A stretch of 64,000 nt of DNA. Source: Amycolatopsis nivea (GTDB lineage: Bacteria > Actinomycetota > Actinomycetes > Mycobacteriales > Pseudonocardiaceae). The stretch covers positions 127,569 to 191,568 of the forward strand of contig NZ_SDLT01000015.1 of NCBI RefSeq assembly GCF_004522235.1, read 5' to 3'. A program made the position numbers and the translations under genes. Numbering within the stretch: the stretch's first letter is position 1; the number at the start of each line of letters is the position of its first letter. Below, in pieces: positions 50,226 to 57,762 of the stretch. The notes under the pieces were generated by a model that did not search any database, was not told the DNA's origin, and saw only the letters and a list, made by a program, of their open reading frames with translations.

Positions 50226-51190
50226 CCCCCTCGAACGAGACCGAGACGCTGGTGCGCGACAGCCTCGAACGGCTCGCCGAGCGGGCACCGGACGGCAACC
50301 AGGTGCTCAACGCGCTCGCCCGGGCCCGGCAACGCCGGCGCCGTCCTCGCCTCGCGCTGGCCGCCGCGGCCGCCGCGGTGATCGCGGTCGCCGCCGGGGT
50401 GCCGCTGGTGGTCGAAACGGTCGCCGAAGCGCCCGCGCAGCTCACGCCCGCCGCCGGACGGCCAGTGCTCGCGTACACGCCGGGCTGGCTGCCGGACGGC
50501 TTCACCGAGCAGTACCGCTCCGGCGGGCCCGGAACGACCGCGCAGGTGCGGCAATGGCAGTCCGGCGCAAGCCGGGTGGAACTCGCGGCGCACTCGACGG
50601 CCGATCCGGAATGGGCGCAGACCGCACTGCGCATCTCGGCGGTGAAGGACCAGGTCGTGGTGCACGGCCGGATCGCCATGGTGACCGGCCCGAGCGACAC
50701 GATCGCCACGCTGACCTGGATGCCGGACAACCGCTACGTCCTGACCGCCAAGGTGGAAGGCGTCCCGGACGCGCGCGAGGCGGCCCAGCAAGTAGCCGAT
50801 TCCGTGACCGTCGAACCAGTCCGGATCCGCGGCGAGGCGCGCTTCGGACCGCTGCCCGCCGGTCTGCACGAAGAGGCCACGACCGTTCGTGGCACCAGTT
50901 CCGACAACGCGACGACGGTGCTCGACGCGAGCGGCCCGAGCGGCAAGGTGCGCGCGACGATCAGCGGCGGCTCCCCGGCGCTCAGCGGGTCCGGGCCGGT
51001 ACAGGTGCGCGGTCTCTCCGGCGCTTACGTGCCCGCTTCCGGACCGGCCGACGCGCAGGTCACCGTGCGATTGTCGACCGGGCGCTGGCTGACCGTTTCC
51101 GGCCGCTTGCCGCGCGAGCAGCTAGTCGCGGTGGCGGACGGGATCGTGCTCGATTCGGCACCGGAATACGGATGGCTGGGAACCCGCTGA
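50222..51190 (+). CDS. Membrane-anchored partner of the SigE-like sigma factor
   Basis: The 322-residue protein starts inside the sigma stop (ATGA). About 40 cytoplasmic residues (SNETETLVRDSLERLAERAP) precede a single transmembrane helix (LALAAAAAAVIAVAAGVPLVV, about 43-64). The extracytoplasmic beta-rich part has two similar halves beginning AYTPGWLPDGF and RFGPLPAGLHEEATTV. The cytosolic part is short and lacks the HxxxCxxC zinc anti-sigma motif, so it is either an unusual anti-sigma factor or a sensor. Gene order is the main functional clue. Confidence 0.7.
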   Translation: MTPSNETETLVRDSLERLAERAPDGNQVLNALARARQRRRRPRLALAAAAAAVIAVAAGVPLVVETVAEAPAQLTPAAGRPVLAYTPGWLPDGFTEQYRSGGPGTTAQVRQWQSGASRVELAAHSTADPEWAQTALRISAVKDQVVVHGRIAMVTGPSDTIATLTWMPDNRYVLTAKVEGVPDAREAAQQVADSVTVEPVRIRGEARFGPLPAGLHEEATTVRGTSSDNATTVLDASGPSGKVRATISGGSPALSGSGPVQVRGLSGAYVPASGPADAQVTVRLSTGRWLTVSGRLPREQLVAVADGIVLDSAPEYGWLGTR

Positions 51191-51194
51191 CCGC

Positions 51195-51200
51195 TACCGT
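51195..51200 (+). promoter_or_regulatory. Candidate -10 box for leaderless membrane-protein gene
   Basis: TACCGT followed by 6 bases and ATG 51207. Confidence 0.45.
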
Positions 51201-51206
51201 GAAGCC

Positions 51207-51641
51207 ATGTCCGAACTGGGGGAGTCTCGGAGCACGCTTTCGCGAGTGGCGTACGCCGTCGGGCTCGGGGCCGCGATCATCGCCGTTCTGGTGGCCTGGT
51301 GCGTGGGTGCCAATTACCTCGCCCAGCTCACTGCGAGCGAGCAGCTGACCTGCCGGTTGCGCCAGCTCGTGCCGTGGTCCGGCCTCGGCGTGACGCTGTG
51401 GCAGGTCAGTTCGCTCTTGCTCTTTCTGCTCGCCGGAGCCGGGATTTCCGCGCTGCTCGGGCGAATCGGGAGCCGAAAGGCGGCGCTCGGCGTGTGTGCG
51501 GCCGTGGTCGTGCTGTTCACCTGGGGCTATGTGGCGGCGACGCACGTGGTGATGGAGAAGGTGGCCGGCCACGGCACCTCGGTCGCCGTGCCGACGACGC
51601 CCGGCTCGCCGCAGCCCGCCGACCGCTGCCAAGGACTGTGA
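51207..51641 (+). CDS. Small hypothetical membrane protein
   Basis: The 144-residue protein has three predicted transmembrane helices: VAYAVGLGAAIIAVLVAWCVGANYL, VTLWQVSSLLLFLLAGAGISALL and AALGVCAAVVVLFTWGYVAATHV. A short extracytoplasmic loop with one Cys (LTCRLRQLVPW) lies after the first, and a Pro/Ser/Thr-rich tail carries a Cys three residues from the end. The family is not recognised. It lies 16 bases after the sigma-partner gene but carries its own leaderless -10. Confidence 0.65.
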   Translation: MSELGESRSTLSRVAYAVGLGAAIIAVLVAWCVGANYLAQLTASEQLTCRLRQLVPWSGLGVTLWQVSSLLLFLLAGAGISALLGRIGSRKAALGVCAAVVVLFTWGYVAATHVVMEKVAGHGTSVAVPTTPGSPQPADRCQGL

Positions 51642-51648
51642 CGCGGTC

Positions 51649-51654
51649 TACCGT
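51649..51654 (+). promoter_or_regulatory. Candidate -10 box for leaderless F420-type PPOX gene
   Basis: TACCGT followed by 6 bases and ATG 51661. The same hexamer and spacing occur 454 bases upstream. Confidence 0.45.
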
Positions 51655-51660
51655 AGGGCT

Positions 51661-52044
51661 ATGTCCGAACTGGAGCGTCTCGGCGCCGAGAAGTACGTCG
51701 TGCTGACCACTTTCCGCCGCGACGGCCGCGCGGTCCCGACCCCGGTGTGGGCCTCCCGCGACGGCGACGAGCTGGTCCTGTTCTCCGAACGCAACGCGGG
51801 CAAGGTCAAACGCATCCGCAACAACGGCGACGTCCGGCTGCAAGCCTGCGACGTCCGCGGCCGCCGAGTGCACGGCGCCGAAGTCAGCGGCACCGCCCGG
51901 CTCCTCGACACCGCCGACAGCGACCGCATCCGCGGGGTCATCGCCCGCGACTACGGCCTCGTCGGACGCGTGACCATGTTCTTCAGCCGCCTCCGCGGCG
52001 GACCCGAGCGGACGATCGGCATCGCGATCAAAATCGCCGAATAA
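51661..52044 (+). CDS. PPOX-class F420-dependent oxidoreductase-like protein
   Basis: The 127-residue split barrel has EKYVVLTTFRRDGRAVPTPVWASRDGDELVLFSERNAGKVKRIRNNGDVRLQACD, the typical pattern of the actinobacterial F420-binding PPOX family (Rv2061c-like). Gly-Lys-Val-Lys-Arg contributes to cofactor phosphate binding. The C-terminus ends IGIAIKIAE, shorter than in many relatives. Substrate unknown. It is convergent with the DUF1330 gene, one base apart. Confidence 0.82.
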   Translation: MSELERLGAEKYVVLTTFRRDGRAVPTPVWASRDGDELVLFSERNAGKVKRIRNNGDVRLQACDVRGRRVHGAEVSGTARLLDTADSDRIRGVIARDYGLVGRVTMFFSRLRGGPERTIGIAIKIAE

Positions 52045-52045
52045 G

Positions 52046-52390
52046 TCACCGGGCCTCTTCACGGAGCCGGGCGCCCATCGCGGCCGAATCGTGGTTCGGT
52101 CCGCAGCCCTCGACCAGGATCACGTCACCCACCAAGTGGTCGGTGCGCAGGTGCAGGATCTTGCGGTAGTCCGCCGACGCGTACCACTCCTCGGCAGCGG
52201 CGAAGTCCGGGAATTCGAGCACCACGGTCGCGCCCGGCCAGGTGCCTTCCAGTACGCGGGTATCCCCGCCGTGGACCAGGAACCGGCCCTCGAACGGGTC
52301 GAGCGTCGCCTGGATCAGTTCCATGTACTCGTAGACCTCGGGGTCCACGGTTCCCGGCTGGCGCAGGTGGGCGATGGCGTAGGCGGTCAT
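52046..52390 (-). CDS. DUF1330 family protein
   Basis: The 114-residue ferredoxin-like (dimeric alpha-beta barrel) protein has YAIAHLRQPGTVDPEVYEYMELIQATLDPFEGRFLVHGGDTRVLEGTWPG and DFAAAEEWYASADYRKILHLR. The W-Y-x-S-x-x-Y motif and the internal GG-D segment are typical of DUF1330. The chemical role of the family is unknown. GGAGCCGGAC precedes ATG 52390. The WYL regulator lies 86 bases upstream on the same strand and could be co-transcribed or regulate it. Confidence 0.85.
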   Translation of the reverse strand: MTAYAIAHLRQPGTVDPEVYEYMELIQATLDPFEGRFLVHGGDTRVLEGTWPGATVVLEFPDFAAAEEWYASADYRKILHLRTDHLVGDVILVEGCGPNHDSAAMGARLREEAR

Positions 52391-52476
52391 GTCCGGCTCC
52401 TTGGCTCGATTCCGTTGTCTGCCAAGCAATCCTGTCCGTTCCCGGGAATGGAGTCGATTACCTCGCGGGTAATCGT

Positions 52477-53403
52477 TCAGCCCCCATAACGGGCGGTCAG
52501 CTCGCGTCCGATGCGAGCGAGTTCGGCGCGGACCGAGTCCGGTTCCACCACCTCGACCAGGTCTCCCCACCCGGCCAGTTGTTCCGCGATCGAACGCACC
52601 CAGTGCGCCGCCACCTTCACGCGTACCCGGCCGTCCTGCTCCCCGAGCACCTCGCAATGCCGCCCGAAATGGGACCGCAGCACGGACAAGTACCGCGCGT
52701 CGATCAGGACGGTGGCCGACACGAGCGAGCGCCGCTGCTCCATCTCCTCCACGACCCTGGCCCACTGTTGGCGGAGATCGAAGTCGTCCGGCCGCTGCGA
52801 AGGCAGGTCTGTAGTCGCGGCCGCCGAAATCCGGTCGACGCGGAAAGTCCGTTGTCCCGCAGGGGTTCCGGCGATGAGATACCAGACGCCGTCCTTGTCG
52901 GCGAGGCCGTACGGATCCACTAAGCGGTCCTTGCCGCTGTAGTCGAACCGCACCTTGCGCCGCTGCACCACCGCCTGCTGGAGGGATTGAACGAGCGCGG
53001 GCGGTTCGCGATCCCGCTCGCCCCACCCCGCCGGATCGGACACGACAGCCCGCGCGGCGGCTTCGGCGTCGGCCCGGAACGTCGCGGGCAGCGCGCGGAC
53101 AAGCTTGCGCAGCGCGGACGACAGTTCCGGACCGCCGGACGCCGCCGGTCCCAGCATCAAGAACAACGCCTGCGACTCGGCCGCGGTCAGCCCGCTGAGG
53201 TCGGTGCGCGCCCCGCCGACGAGCGACCAGCCGCCGCCGCGTCCGGGCTGCGGATAGACCGGGATCCCGGCCGCCGACAACGCCTCCAGGTCGCGGCGGG
53301 CCGTGGCCACGGAGATCTCCAGGTCCTCGGCCAGTTCGGCAGCGGTCACCCGGCCGCGGGCCTGAAGCAGCAGGACGGCAGCGACGAGACGGTCAGCGCG
53401 CAT
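52477..53403 (-). CDS. YafY/WYL-domain transcriptional regulator
   Basis: The 308-residue product has an N-terminal HTH (ADRLVAAVLLLQARGRVTAAELAEDLEISVATARRDLEALSAAGIPVYPQPGRGGGWSL). The WYL domain (about 140-225, RRKVRFDYSGKDRLVDPYGLADKDGVWYLIAG) and a WCX-like C-terminal domain ending LARIGRELTARYGG follow. WYL proteins sense nucleic-acid or nucleotide-like ligands. It is divergent from the VOC/YdeI gene pair, and a perfect 10-bp inverted repeat lies between the two starts, so autoregulation and control of that pair are likely. Confidence 0.92.
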   Translation of the reverse strand: MRADRLVAAVLLLQARGRVTAAELAEDLEISVATARRDLEALSAAGIPVYPQPGRGGGWSLVGGARTDLSGLTAAESQALFLMLGPAASGGPELSSALRKLVRALPATFRADAEAAARAVVSDPAGWGERDREPPALVQSLQQAVVQRRKVRFDYSGKDRLVDPYGLADKDGVWYLIAGTPAGQRTFRVDRISAAATTDLPSQRPDDFDLRQQWARVVEEMEQRRSLVSATVLIDARYLSVLRSHFGRHCEVLGEQDGRVRVKVAAHWVRSIAEQLAGWGDLVEVVEPDSVRAELARIGRELTARYGG

Positions 53404-53422
53404 GGTTGGGATTCTCTCTCTA

Positions 53423-53447
53423 AAAGTGCTCAGAAGATGAGCACTTT
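53423..53447. promoter_or_regulatory. Perfect inverted-repeat operator between the WYL regulator and VOC gene
   Basis: AAAGTGCTCA (53423-53432) and TGAGCACTTT (53438-53447) form perfect 10-bp arms with a 5-base spacer, centred 32 bases from the WYL start and 57 from the VOC start. It is a strong candidate binding site for the WYL regulator. Confidence 0.7.
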
Positions 53448-53491
53448 GGCGGAGAAACTAGTCCCACAACCGAGCAGACAAGGATTCAGAG

Positions 53492-53917
53492 ATGCTTCGA
53501 GGACTCAGCACCGTCACCTTCTACTCCCCCGACTTCGACGCGGCGAAGCGCTGGTACACCGACCTTTTCGGCGTCGCGCCATACATGGACACCCCGGCGT
53601 ACCTGGAGTGGCGCATCGGCGATTACCAGCACGAATTCGGCATCATCCACAGTTCGTACGCCACCAGCGAACTGTCCCGGACCGCCGATCTCGCCACCGT
53701 CGGGCAGCCCGCGGGCGCGGTCGTGTTCTGGCACGTCGAGGACGTCCCCGCGACGCTGGAGCGAGTCGTCGCGATGGGCGCGAAGGTCCACGACGCCCCG
53801 CGCGACCGCGGCACCGGGTTCATCACCGCGTCGGTGATCGACCCGTGGGGCAACGTCCTCGGCCTGATGTACAACCCGCACTACGTCTCGATCCGCGAAA
53901 CGCTGGTGCGGGCATGA
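53492..53917 (+). CDS. VOC (glyoxalase/bleomycin resistance-like) family protein
   Basis: The 141-residue protein has two beta-alpha-beta-beta-beta modules (LSTVTFYSPDFDAAKRWYTDLFGVAPYM and GAVVFWHVEDVPATLERVVAMGAKVHD). It ends with the typical ASVIDPWGNVLGLMYNP. Possible metal ligands are the Glu in DYQHEFGII and residues of the DPWGN turn. It could be a small-molecule binding or isomerase/dioxygenase-like enzyme. ATGA overlap couples it to the YdeI-like gene. Both lie behind the WYL operator. Confidence 0.85.
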   Translation: MLRGLSTVTFYSPDFDAAKRWYTDLFGVAPYMDTPAYLEWRIGDYQHEFGIIHSSYATSELSRTADLATVGQPAGAVVFWHVEDVPATLERVVAMGAKVHDAPRDRGTGFITASVIDPWGNVLGLMYNPHYVSIRETLVRA

Positions 53918-54240
53918 CTATCTTCGCCGACGCCGCGGCATGGCGGAACTGGCTGGCCGAGCACCACGATTCCGCCACCGAAGTCTGGGTGGTGCTGGCG
54001 AAGAAGGGCGAGCCCGGCCTCACCTACGAGCAGGCGCTGCGAGAAGCGCTCTGCTACGGCTGGATCGACGGCCTGACCCGCCGCCGCGACGACTCGACCT
54101 ACACCCAGCGGTACACGCCGCGACGGCCGAAAAGCCCGTGGTCGCCGCGAAATCTCGCCCGGGCCGAGCTGCTCCGGCAGGAGGGCCGGATGCGCCCGGC
54201 CGGGCAGCTCGCGCTCGACCGGGCCGCGATTCCGGCGTGA
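53914..54240 (+). CDS. YdeI/OmpD-associated family protein, short form
   Basis: The 108-residue protein begins FADAAAWRNWLAEHHDSATEVWVVLAKKGEPGLTYEQALREALCYGWIDGLTRRRDD and continues to RRPKSPWSPRNLARAELLRQEGRMRPAGQLALDRA. This matches the N-terminal YdeI-like domain. Full-length relatives run to about 190 residues with a C-terminal helical domain, and here translation stops right after the first domain. Continuing codons do not show the missing part, so it is a natural short form or an old truncation. It is coupled to the VOC gene. Confidence 0.8.
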   Translation: MTIFADAAAWRNWLAEHHDSATEVWVVLAKKGEPGLTYEQALREALCYGWIDGLTRRRDDSTYTQRYTPRRPKSPWSPRNLARAELLRQEGRMRPAGQLALDRAAIPA

Positions 54241-54269
54241 TTTCCGGTGCTCGCCGACGATTCCCGCGG

Positions 54270-55001
54270 TCAGCGGACGGCGGCGAGGGCTTCCGGGAGA
54301 GTGAAAGCGCCCGCGTACAGCGCCTTCCCGACGATCGAGCCTTCGACGCCGTCCGACGCCAGCCCGGCGAGCGCCCGCAGATCGTCCACACTGGACACTC
54401 CGCCGGAGGCGATCACCGGGGCGTCGGTGCGGGCGGTGACCTCGCGCAGCAGGTCCAGGTTCGGGCCGCGCAGGGTGCCGTCCTTGCTCACGTCGGTGAC
54501 GACGTACCGGCTGGCCCCGTCGCGGTCGAGCCGCTCCAGAACCTCCCACAGGTCGCCGCCGTCGGACGTCCAGCCGCGCGCGGACAGCCGGTGCCCGGCC
54601 TCGGTGATCCGCACGTCGAGGCCGATCGCGACGCGGTCGCCGTATTCGGAGACGACCTTCGCCGTCCAGTCCGGGTCCTCGAGCGCCGCGGTGCCGAGGT
54701 TGACCCGGCGCGCGCCGGTGGCGAGCGCCGCCTCGAGCGACGCGTCGTCGCGGATGCCGCCGGACAGCTCCACCTGCACGTCGAGCCGCTTGACGACGTC
54801 GGCGAGCAGCTCGCGGTTGCTGCCCTTGCCGAAGGCCGCGTCGAGGTCCACGAGATGGATCCACTCGGCGCCGTCGCGCTGCCACTGCAGCGCCGCCTCG
54901 AGCGGGCTGCCGTAGGAGGTCTCGGTGCCCGCCTCGCCCTGGACGAGTCGGACCGCCTGGCCGTCGGCAACATCAACTGCGGGAAGGAGCGTGAAAGTCA
55001 C
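54270..55001 (-). CDS. priA: HisA/PriA: phosphoribosyl isomerase for histidine (and probably tryptophan) synthesis
   Basis: The 243-residue TIM barrel starts TFTLLPAVDVADGQAVRLVQGEAGTETSYG with the first catalytic Asp. VELSGGIRDD, LGTAALEDPDW, the second catalytic Asp in YVVTDVSKDGTLRGPN and VIASGGVSS complete the phosphate sites. In actinobacteria lacking trpF this enzyme isomerises both ProFAR and PRA. No trpF is in this window, although the trp genes are nearby. GTG 55001 is chosen over GTG 55007 because TAGGCT (55008-55013) is 6 bases before it, whereas 55007 would abut the -10. Confidence 0.94.
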   Translation of the reverse strand: MTFTLLPAVDVADGQAVRLVQGEAGTETSYGSPLEAALQWQRDGAEWIHLVDLDAAFGKGSNRELLADVVKRLDVQVELSGGIRDDASLEAALATGARRVNLGTAALEDPDWTAKVVSEYGDRVAIGLDVRITEAGHRLSARGWTSDGGDLWEVLERLDRDGASRYVVTDVSKDGTLRGPNLDLLREVTARTDAPVIASGGVSSVDDLRALAGLASDGVEGSIVGKALYAGAFTLPEALAAVR

Positions 55002-55007
55002 GCGCAC

Positions 55008-55013
55008 AGCCTA
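55008..55013 (-). promoter_or_regulatory. Candidate -10 box for leaderless hisA/priA
   Basis: TAGGCT on the minus strand, 6 bases before GTG 55001. It decides between the two GTG codons. Confidence 0.5.
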
Positions 55014-55146
55014 AGCGGCGCGGCCGGGCGCACCTTCCGGGGGATATCCGCGCGGCCGGACGGCCTCGGCGACCTGGCGATGCGGCGCACGCCACGGACC
55101 GGCGAAGTGAGCGGCGGCACAGTCGCCTCCTGACGGAAACTCCTGG

Positions 55147-55779
55147 CTAGGCCAGCGTGCCCAGCCAGTTGCGCAGCAGCTGCGCCCCCGCGTCCCCGGA
55201 CTTCTCCGGGTGGAACTGGGTGGCCCACAGCGGTCCGTTCTCCACCGCCGCGACGAAGTCCTCGCCGTGGTTCGCCCAGGTCACCTTGGGCTGCTGCCCG
55301 GCGAGGCCGGAGTCCAGTTCCCACTTCCGCGCCGCGTAGGAGTGCACGAAATAGAACCGCTCGTCCGGGTCGATCCCGGCGAACAGCTGCGAATCGGCGG
55401 GCGCGCGGACGGTGTTCCAGCCCATGTGCGGGAGCACGTCGGCGTGCAGCCGCTCGACCGTGCCCGGCCATTCGCCGGTGCCCTCGGTCTCCTCGCCGTG
55501 CTCGACGCCGCGCGAGAACAGGATCTGCATGCCGACGCAGATGCCCAGCACCGGGCGTCCGCCCGCCAGCCGCTTGCCGATGATCCGGTGCCCGTGCACG
55601 CCCAGCAGCCCGCTCATGCACGCCGAGAACGCGCCGACGCCGGGCACCACGAGGCCGTCGGCTTCGAGCGCGGCATGCGGGTCCGCGGTGACTTCCACGT
55701 CGGCGCCCGCGCGCGCGACGGCGCGTTCGGCGGAGCGGAGGTTTCCGGAGCCGTAATCGAGGATCACCACACGAGACAC
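55147..55779 (-). CDS. hisH: Imidazole glycerol phosphate synthase glutaminase subunit
   Basis: The 210-residue class I glutamine amidotransferase has the nucleophile Cys in GICVGMQILF. The catalytic His and Glu are in ATQFHPEKSGDAG, and the oxyanion region is in GVGAFSACM. It supplies ammonia to HisF. GTG 55779 is followed by SRVVILDYGSGNLRS, as in relatives, and TAGGCT lies 6 bases upstream (leaderless). The neighbouring hisB/hisC/hisD genes expected upstream in Mycobacterium-like order are absent from the window. Confidence 0.96.
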   Translation of the reverse strand: MSRVVILDYGSGNLRSAERAVARAGADVEVTADPHAALEADGLVVPGVGAFSACMSGLLGVHGHRIIGKRLAGGRPVLGICVGMQILFSRGVEHGEETEGTGEWPGTVERLHADVLPHMGWNTVRAPADSQLFAGIDPDERFYFVHSYAARKWELDSGLAGQQPKVTWANHGEDFVAAVENGPLWATQFHPEKSGDAGAQLLRNWLGTLA

Positions 55780-55785
55780 GCCCCG

Positions 55786-55791
55786 AGCCTA
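55786..55791 (-). promoter_or_regulatory. Candidate -10 box for leaderless hisH
   Basis: TAGGCT on the minus strand, 6 bases before GTG 55779; identical to the hexamers at hisA and hisF. Confidence 0.5.
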
Positions 55792-55900
55792 GCCTCCCGG
55801 ACAATTTCGTTCCGAGCCCGTTTCGTTCTCGCCCCGAACGGGTACCCACTGGGCTATGTGCGGGCGCCGCCGGCGCCCCCGGACCCGGAAAGAGGACGAA

Positions 55901-56086
55901 ATGTCCGAGTCCGATCTGCTCTGCCGGATGTTCCAAGCATGGCGGGAAGACATCGACAGCGTGCCGTTCCCGCAGTTCAGGGAGCTGACCATCCCGCTGC
56001 AGAAGACCCGCGCGGAGATCGACCTCGCGCGCCGGTCGACCGCGCGCACGGTGAACCCCGTGCGGCGCGCCGACAGCGGCTGGTGA
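55901..56086 (+). CDS. Small hypothetical protein (61 residues)
   Basis: The protein MSESDLLCRMFQAWREDIDSVPFPQF... has an amphipathic N-terminal helix, a central VPFPQFRELTIPL stretch and a basic tail (RRSTARTVNPVRR). GAAAGAGGA sits at a good distance before ATG 55901. Codon third positions are strongly GC-biased, as expected of a real gene. No family recognised; the pattern D-S-V-P-F-P suggests a short conserved actinobacterial peptide. It is divergent from hisH. Confidence 0.55.
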   Translation: MSESDLLCRMFQAWREDIDSVPFPQFRELTIPLQKTRAEIDLARRSTARTVNPVRRADSGW

Positions 56087-56119
56087 CTGCGGGCGGTTGC
56101 CCGTTGCCGGGGTCTCTCC

Positions 56120-57010
56120 TCATCCGGTGAAGAATTCCTTGAGGGACAACGCGATCGAACCCGCGTCGAGCCCGTGCACGAGATCGTGGTCGGCGAGCGT
56201 GCCGTAAATCCGCACCTCGGCGTCCCGGCGGGTGCCGAGGTTCAGCAGCCGGTGCGGCCGGTCCGCGAGCGCGTCGGCGACGCAATGCGCGGAGGTTCCC
56301 TTGAGGTACGGCTCCACCAGCGCCACATCAGCCACCTCCGGCATCGCGGCGCGCAGCCCTTCGGCGTCGAACGGGCGCACCGTCGAGGTGTAGAGCACCG
56401 TCACGTCCATGCCCTCGGCCGCCTCCAGCACCCGGTCCAGCATCGGCCCGACCGCGATCACCACGCCGCGCGTGCCCTGGCGGATCGTCTGGAGCCCGAC
56501 GCCGAGGTGCGGCTCGGAATTCTCCTGCGCGGACAGCCGCAGGTACGTCCGGCTGTCCCCGGGCACCGAGTCGAGCAGCAGCCGCCGCGCCTCCTCGGGA
56601 TGCCCGGGCACGTGCACGTACCAGCCGGGCAGGGAATCGATCAGCGCGACGTCGCCGGGAGCCTGGTGCGTTCGGCCTTCCATCGGCATGTCGTAGGAAG
56701 CGCCGTACGACACCAGCACCGCGCCGAGGTCCTGATGGCTGAGGTCCAGTTTGATCTGCTCGAACGCGCGCTCCACGAGGAACGCGTTGAAGGTGTGCAC
56801 GATCGGCCGGAGCCCGGCGAGCGCGAGGCCGGCGCCGGTGCTCACGAGCAACTGCTCGCGGATCCCGACGTTGATCACCCGGTCCGGATGCCGTCGCGCG
56901 GCCTCGGCGAGCGACGCGGCCGAGATGTCGGCGAGGACGATCGCCACGTCCTGGTCGCGGTTGACGATTTCCTCGGCGGTGGTCAGGAAGGTGTCCCGCA
57001 TGTTCGGCAT
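56120..57010 (-). CDS. Transketolase, C-terminal subunit
   Basis: The 296-residue protein matches the pyrimidine-binding plus C-terminal domains of transketolase. The catalytic Glu lies in RVINVGIREQLLVSTGAGLAL, and a SYGASYDMPMEGRTHQAPGDVALI segment follows. The C-terminal third (VVIAVGPMLDRVLEAAEGMDVTVLYTSTVRPFD) matches the third domain. Split two-subunit transketolases occur in bacteria and archaea; many act on specialised sugars or secondary metabolites rather than the housekeeping pathway. It overlaps the N-subunit stop by one base (TGATG). Its operon is divergent from soxR behind a SoxR box. Confidence 0.88.
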   Translation of the reverse strand: MPNMRDTFLTTAEEIVNRDQDVAIVLADISAASLAEAARRHPDRVINVGIREQLLVSTGAGLALAGLRPIVHTFNAFLVERAFEQIKLDLSHQDLGAVLVSYGASYDMPMEGRTHQAPGDVALIDSLPGWYVHVPGHPEEARRLLLDSVPGDSRTYLRLSAQENSEPHLGVGLQTIRQGTRGVVIAVGPMLDRVLEAAEGMDVTVLYTSTVRPFDAEGLRAAMPEVADVALVEPYLKGTSAHCVADALADRPHRLLNLGTRRDAEVRIYGTLADHDLVHGLDAGSIALSLKEFFTG

Positions 57011-57708
57011 CAGTGCGCGCCTTTCGGTTCCACGACGGCGACGACCGCGAGCGGCCGTCCGGGATGAGGGGTGGTGAACGCGTCGTACAGCGCTTCGTGG
57101 TCGCGGCCGGAGACCGTGCGCACGGCCCAGCCCTCGGTTTCGAAACGGCGCGCGATGCCGCCTGGCCAGCCGTGCGTCGAGGATTGGTTGTCCACGACCA
57201 CCGTGGTCAGCTTGTCGAGCCCGAGCCGTGCGGCGACGACGATCGCCTCGTGGTTGGAGCCCTCGTCGAGTTCGGCGTCGCCGACCAGCGTGACGATGCG
57301 CGAGCGGAACCGGCGGGCGCGCAGGCCGAGCGCGGTGCCGACGGCGATCGGCAGGCCGTGCCCGAGCGAACCGCTGGAGATTTCGACGCCGGGCGCGCGG
57401 ACGCGGTCGGGATGGTGGCCGAGCCGCGAACGCGCCGAACTCCAGCCGGCGAGTTCGTCCTCGTCCAGCCAGCCTTTCGCGACGAGCACCGCGTAGTACG
57501 CCATCGGGCCGTGCCCCTTGGACAGCAGGAACCGGTCGCGGCCCGGCTGCCGGGCGGTGTCCGGGCCGAGGTCGAGGACCCGGTCGAACAGCACCCACAG
57601 GACGTCCATTGTGGACTCCGCGGCCGCGTGGTGTTTGTCGTCGCCGGTCATCAGCGAGATCAGCCGGGGCAGGTCCGCGTAGCCCGGCTCGTGCGTCGTC
57701 GTGGTCAT
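57010..57708 (-). CDS. Transketolase, N-terminal (thiamine diphosphate-binding) subunit
   Basis: The 232-residue product has the TPP-binding motif GDAELDEGSNHEAIVVAARLGLDKLTTVVVDNQSS (GDxxxxEG...N). RFLLSKGHGPMAYYAVL and SGSLGHGLPIAVGTALG, which bind the cofactor diphosphate, are present. With the next gene it forms one complete transketolase. ATG 57708 is chosen because a SoxR-type promoter with 19-base spacing puts the -10 at 57721-57716, exactly 7 bases upstream; the alternative ATG at 57720 would lie within that -10. The operon may raise NADPH or pentose flux under redox stress. Confidence 0.88.
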   Translation of the reverse strand: MTTTTHEPGYADLPRLISLMTGDDKHHAAAESTMDVLWVLFDRVLDLGPDTARQPGRDRFLLSKGHGPMAYYAVLVAKGWLDEDELAGWSSARSRLGHHPDRVRAPGVEISSGSLGHGLPIAVGTALGLRARRFRSRIVTLVGDAELDEGSNHEAIVVAARLGLDKLTTVVVDNQSSTHGWPGGIARRFETEGWAVRTVSGRDHEALYDAFTTPHPGRPLAVVAVVEPKGAH

Positions 57709-57715
57709 GGTCCCG

Positions 57716-57746
57716 ACCATGCAACCTCGACCAAACTGAAGGTCAA
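57716..57746 (-). promoter_or_regulatory. SoxR-type promoter for the transketolase operon
   Basis: On the minus strand: -35 TTGACC (57746-57741), 19-base spacer, CATGGT (57721-57716), then 7 bases to ATG 57708. The plus-strand sequence CCTCGACCAAACTGAAGG (57725-57742) matches the E. coli soxS SoxR box CCTCAAGTTAACTTGAGG at 12 of 18 positions. The overlong spacer is the hallmark of MerR/SoxR-activated promoters. Confidence 0.65.
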
Positions 57747-57750
57747 GCGC

Positions 57751-57756
57751 TAACCT
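57751..57756 (+). promoter_or_regulatory. Candidate -10 box for leaderless soxR
   Basis: TAACCT followed by 6 bases and ATG 57763. The SoxR box lies just upstream, so soxR may regulate itself. Confidence 0.5.
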
Positions 57757-57762
57757 GGACCA

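Noticed and set aside
54241..54269. Continuation of the YdeI-like protein past its stop through a frameshift
   Set aside because: Only 29 bases remain before hisA and no reading frame there resembles the missing C-terminal domain.
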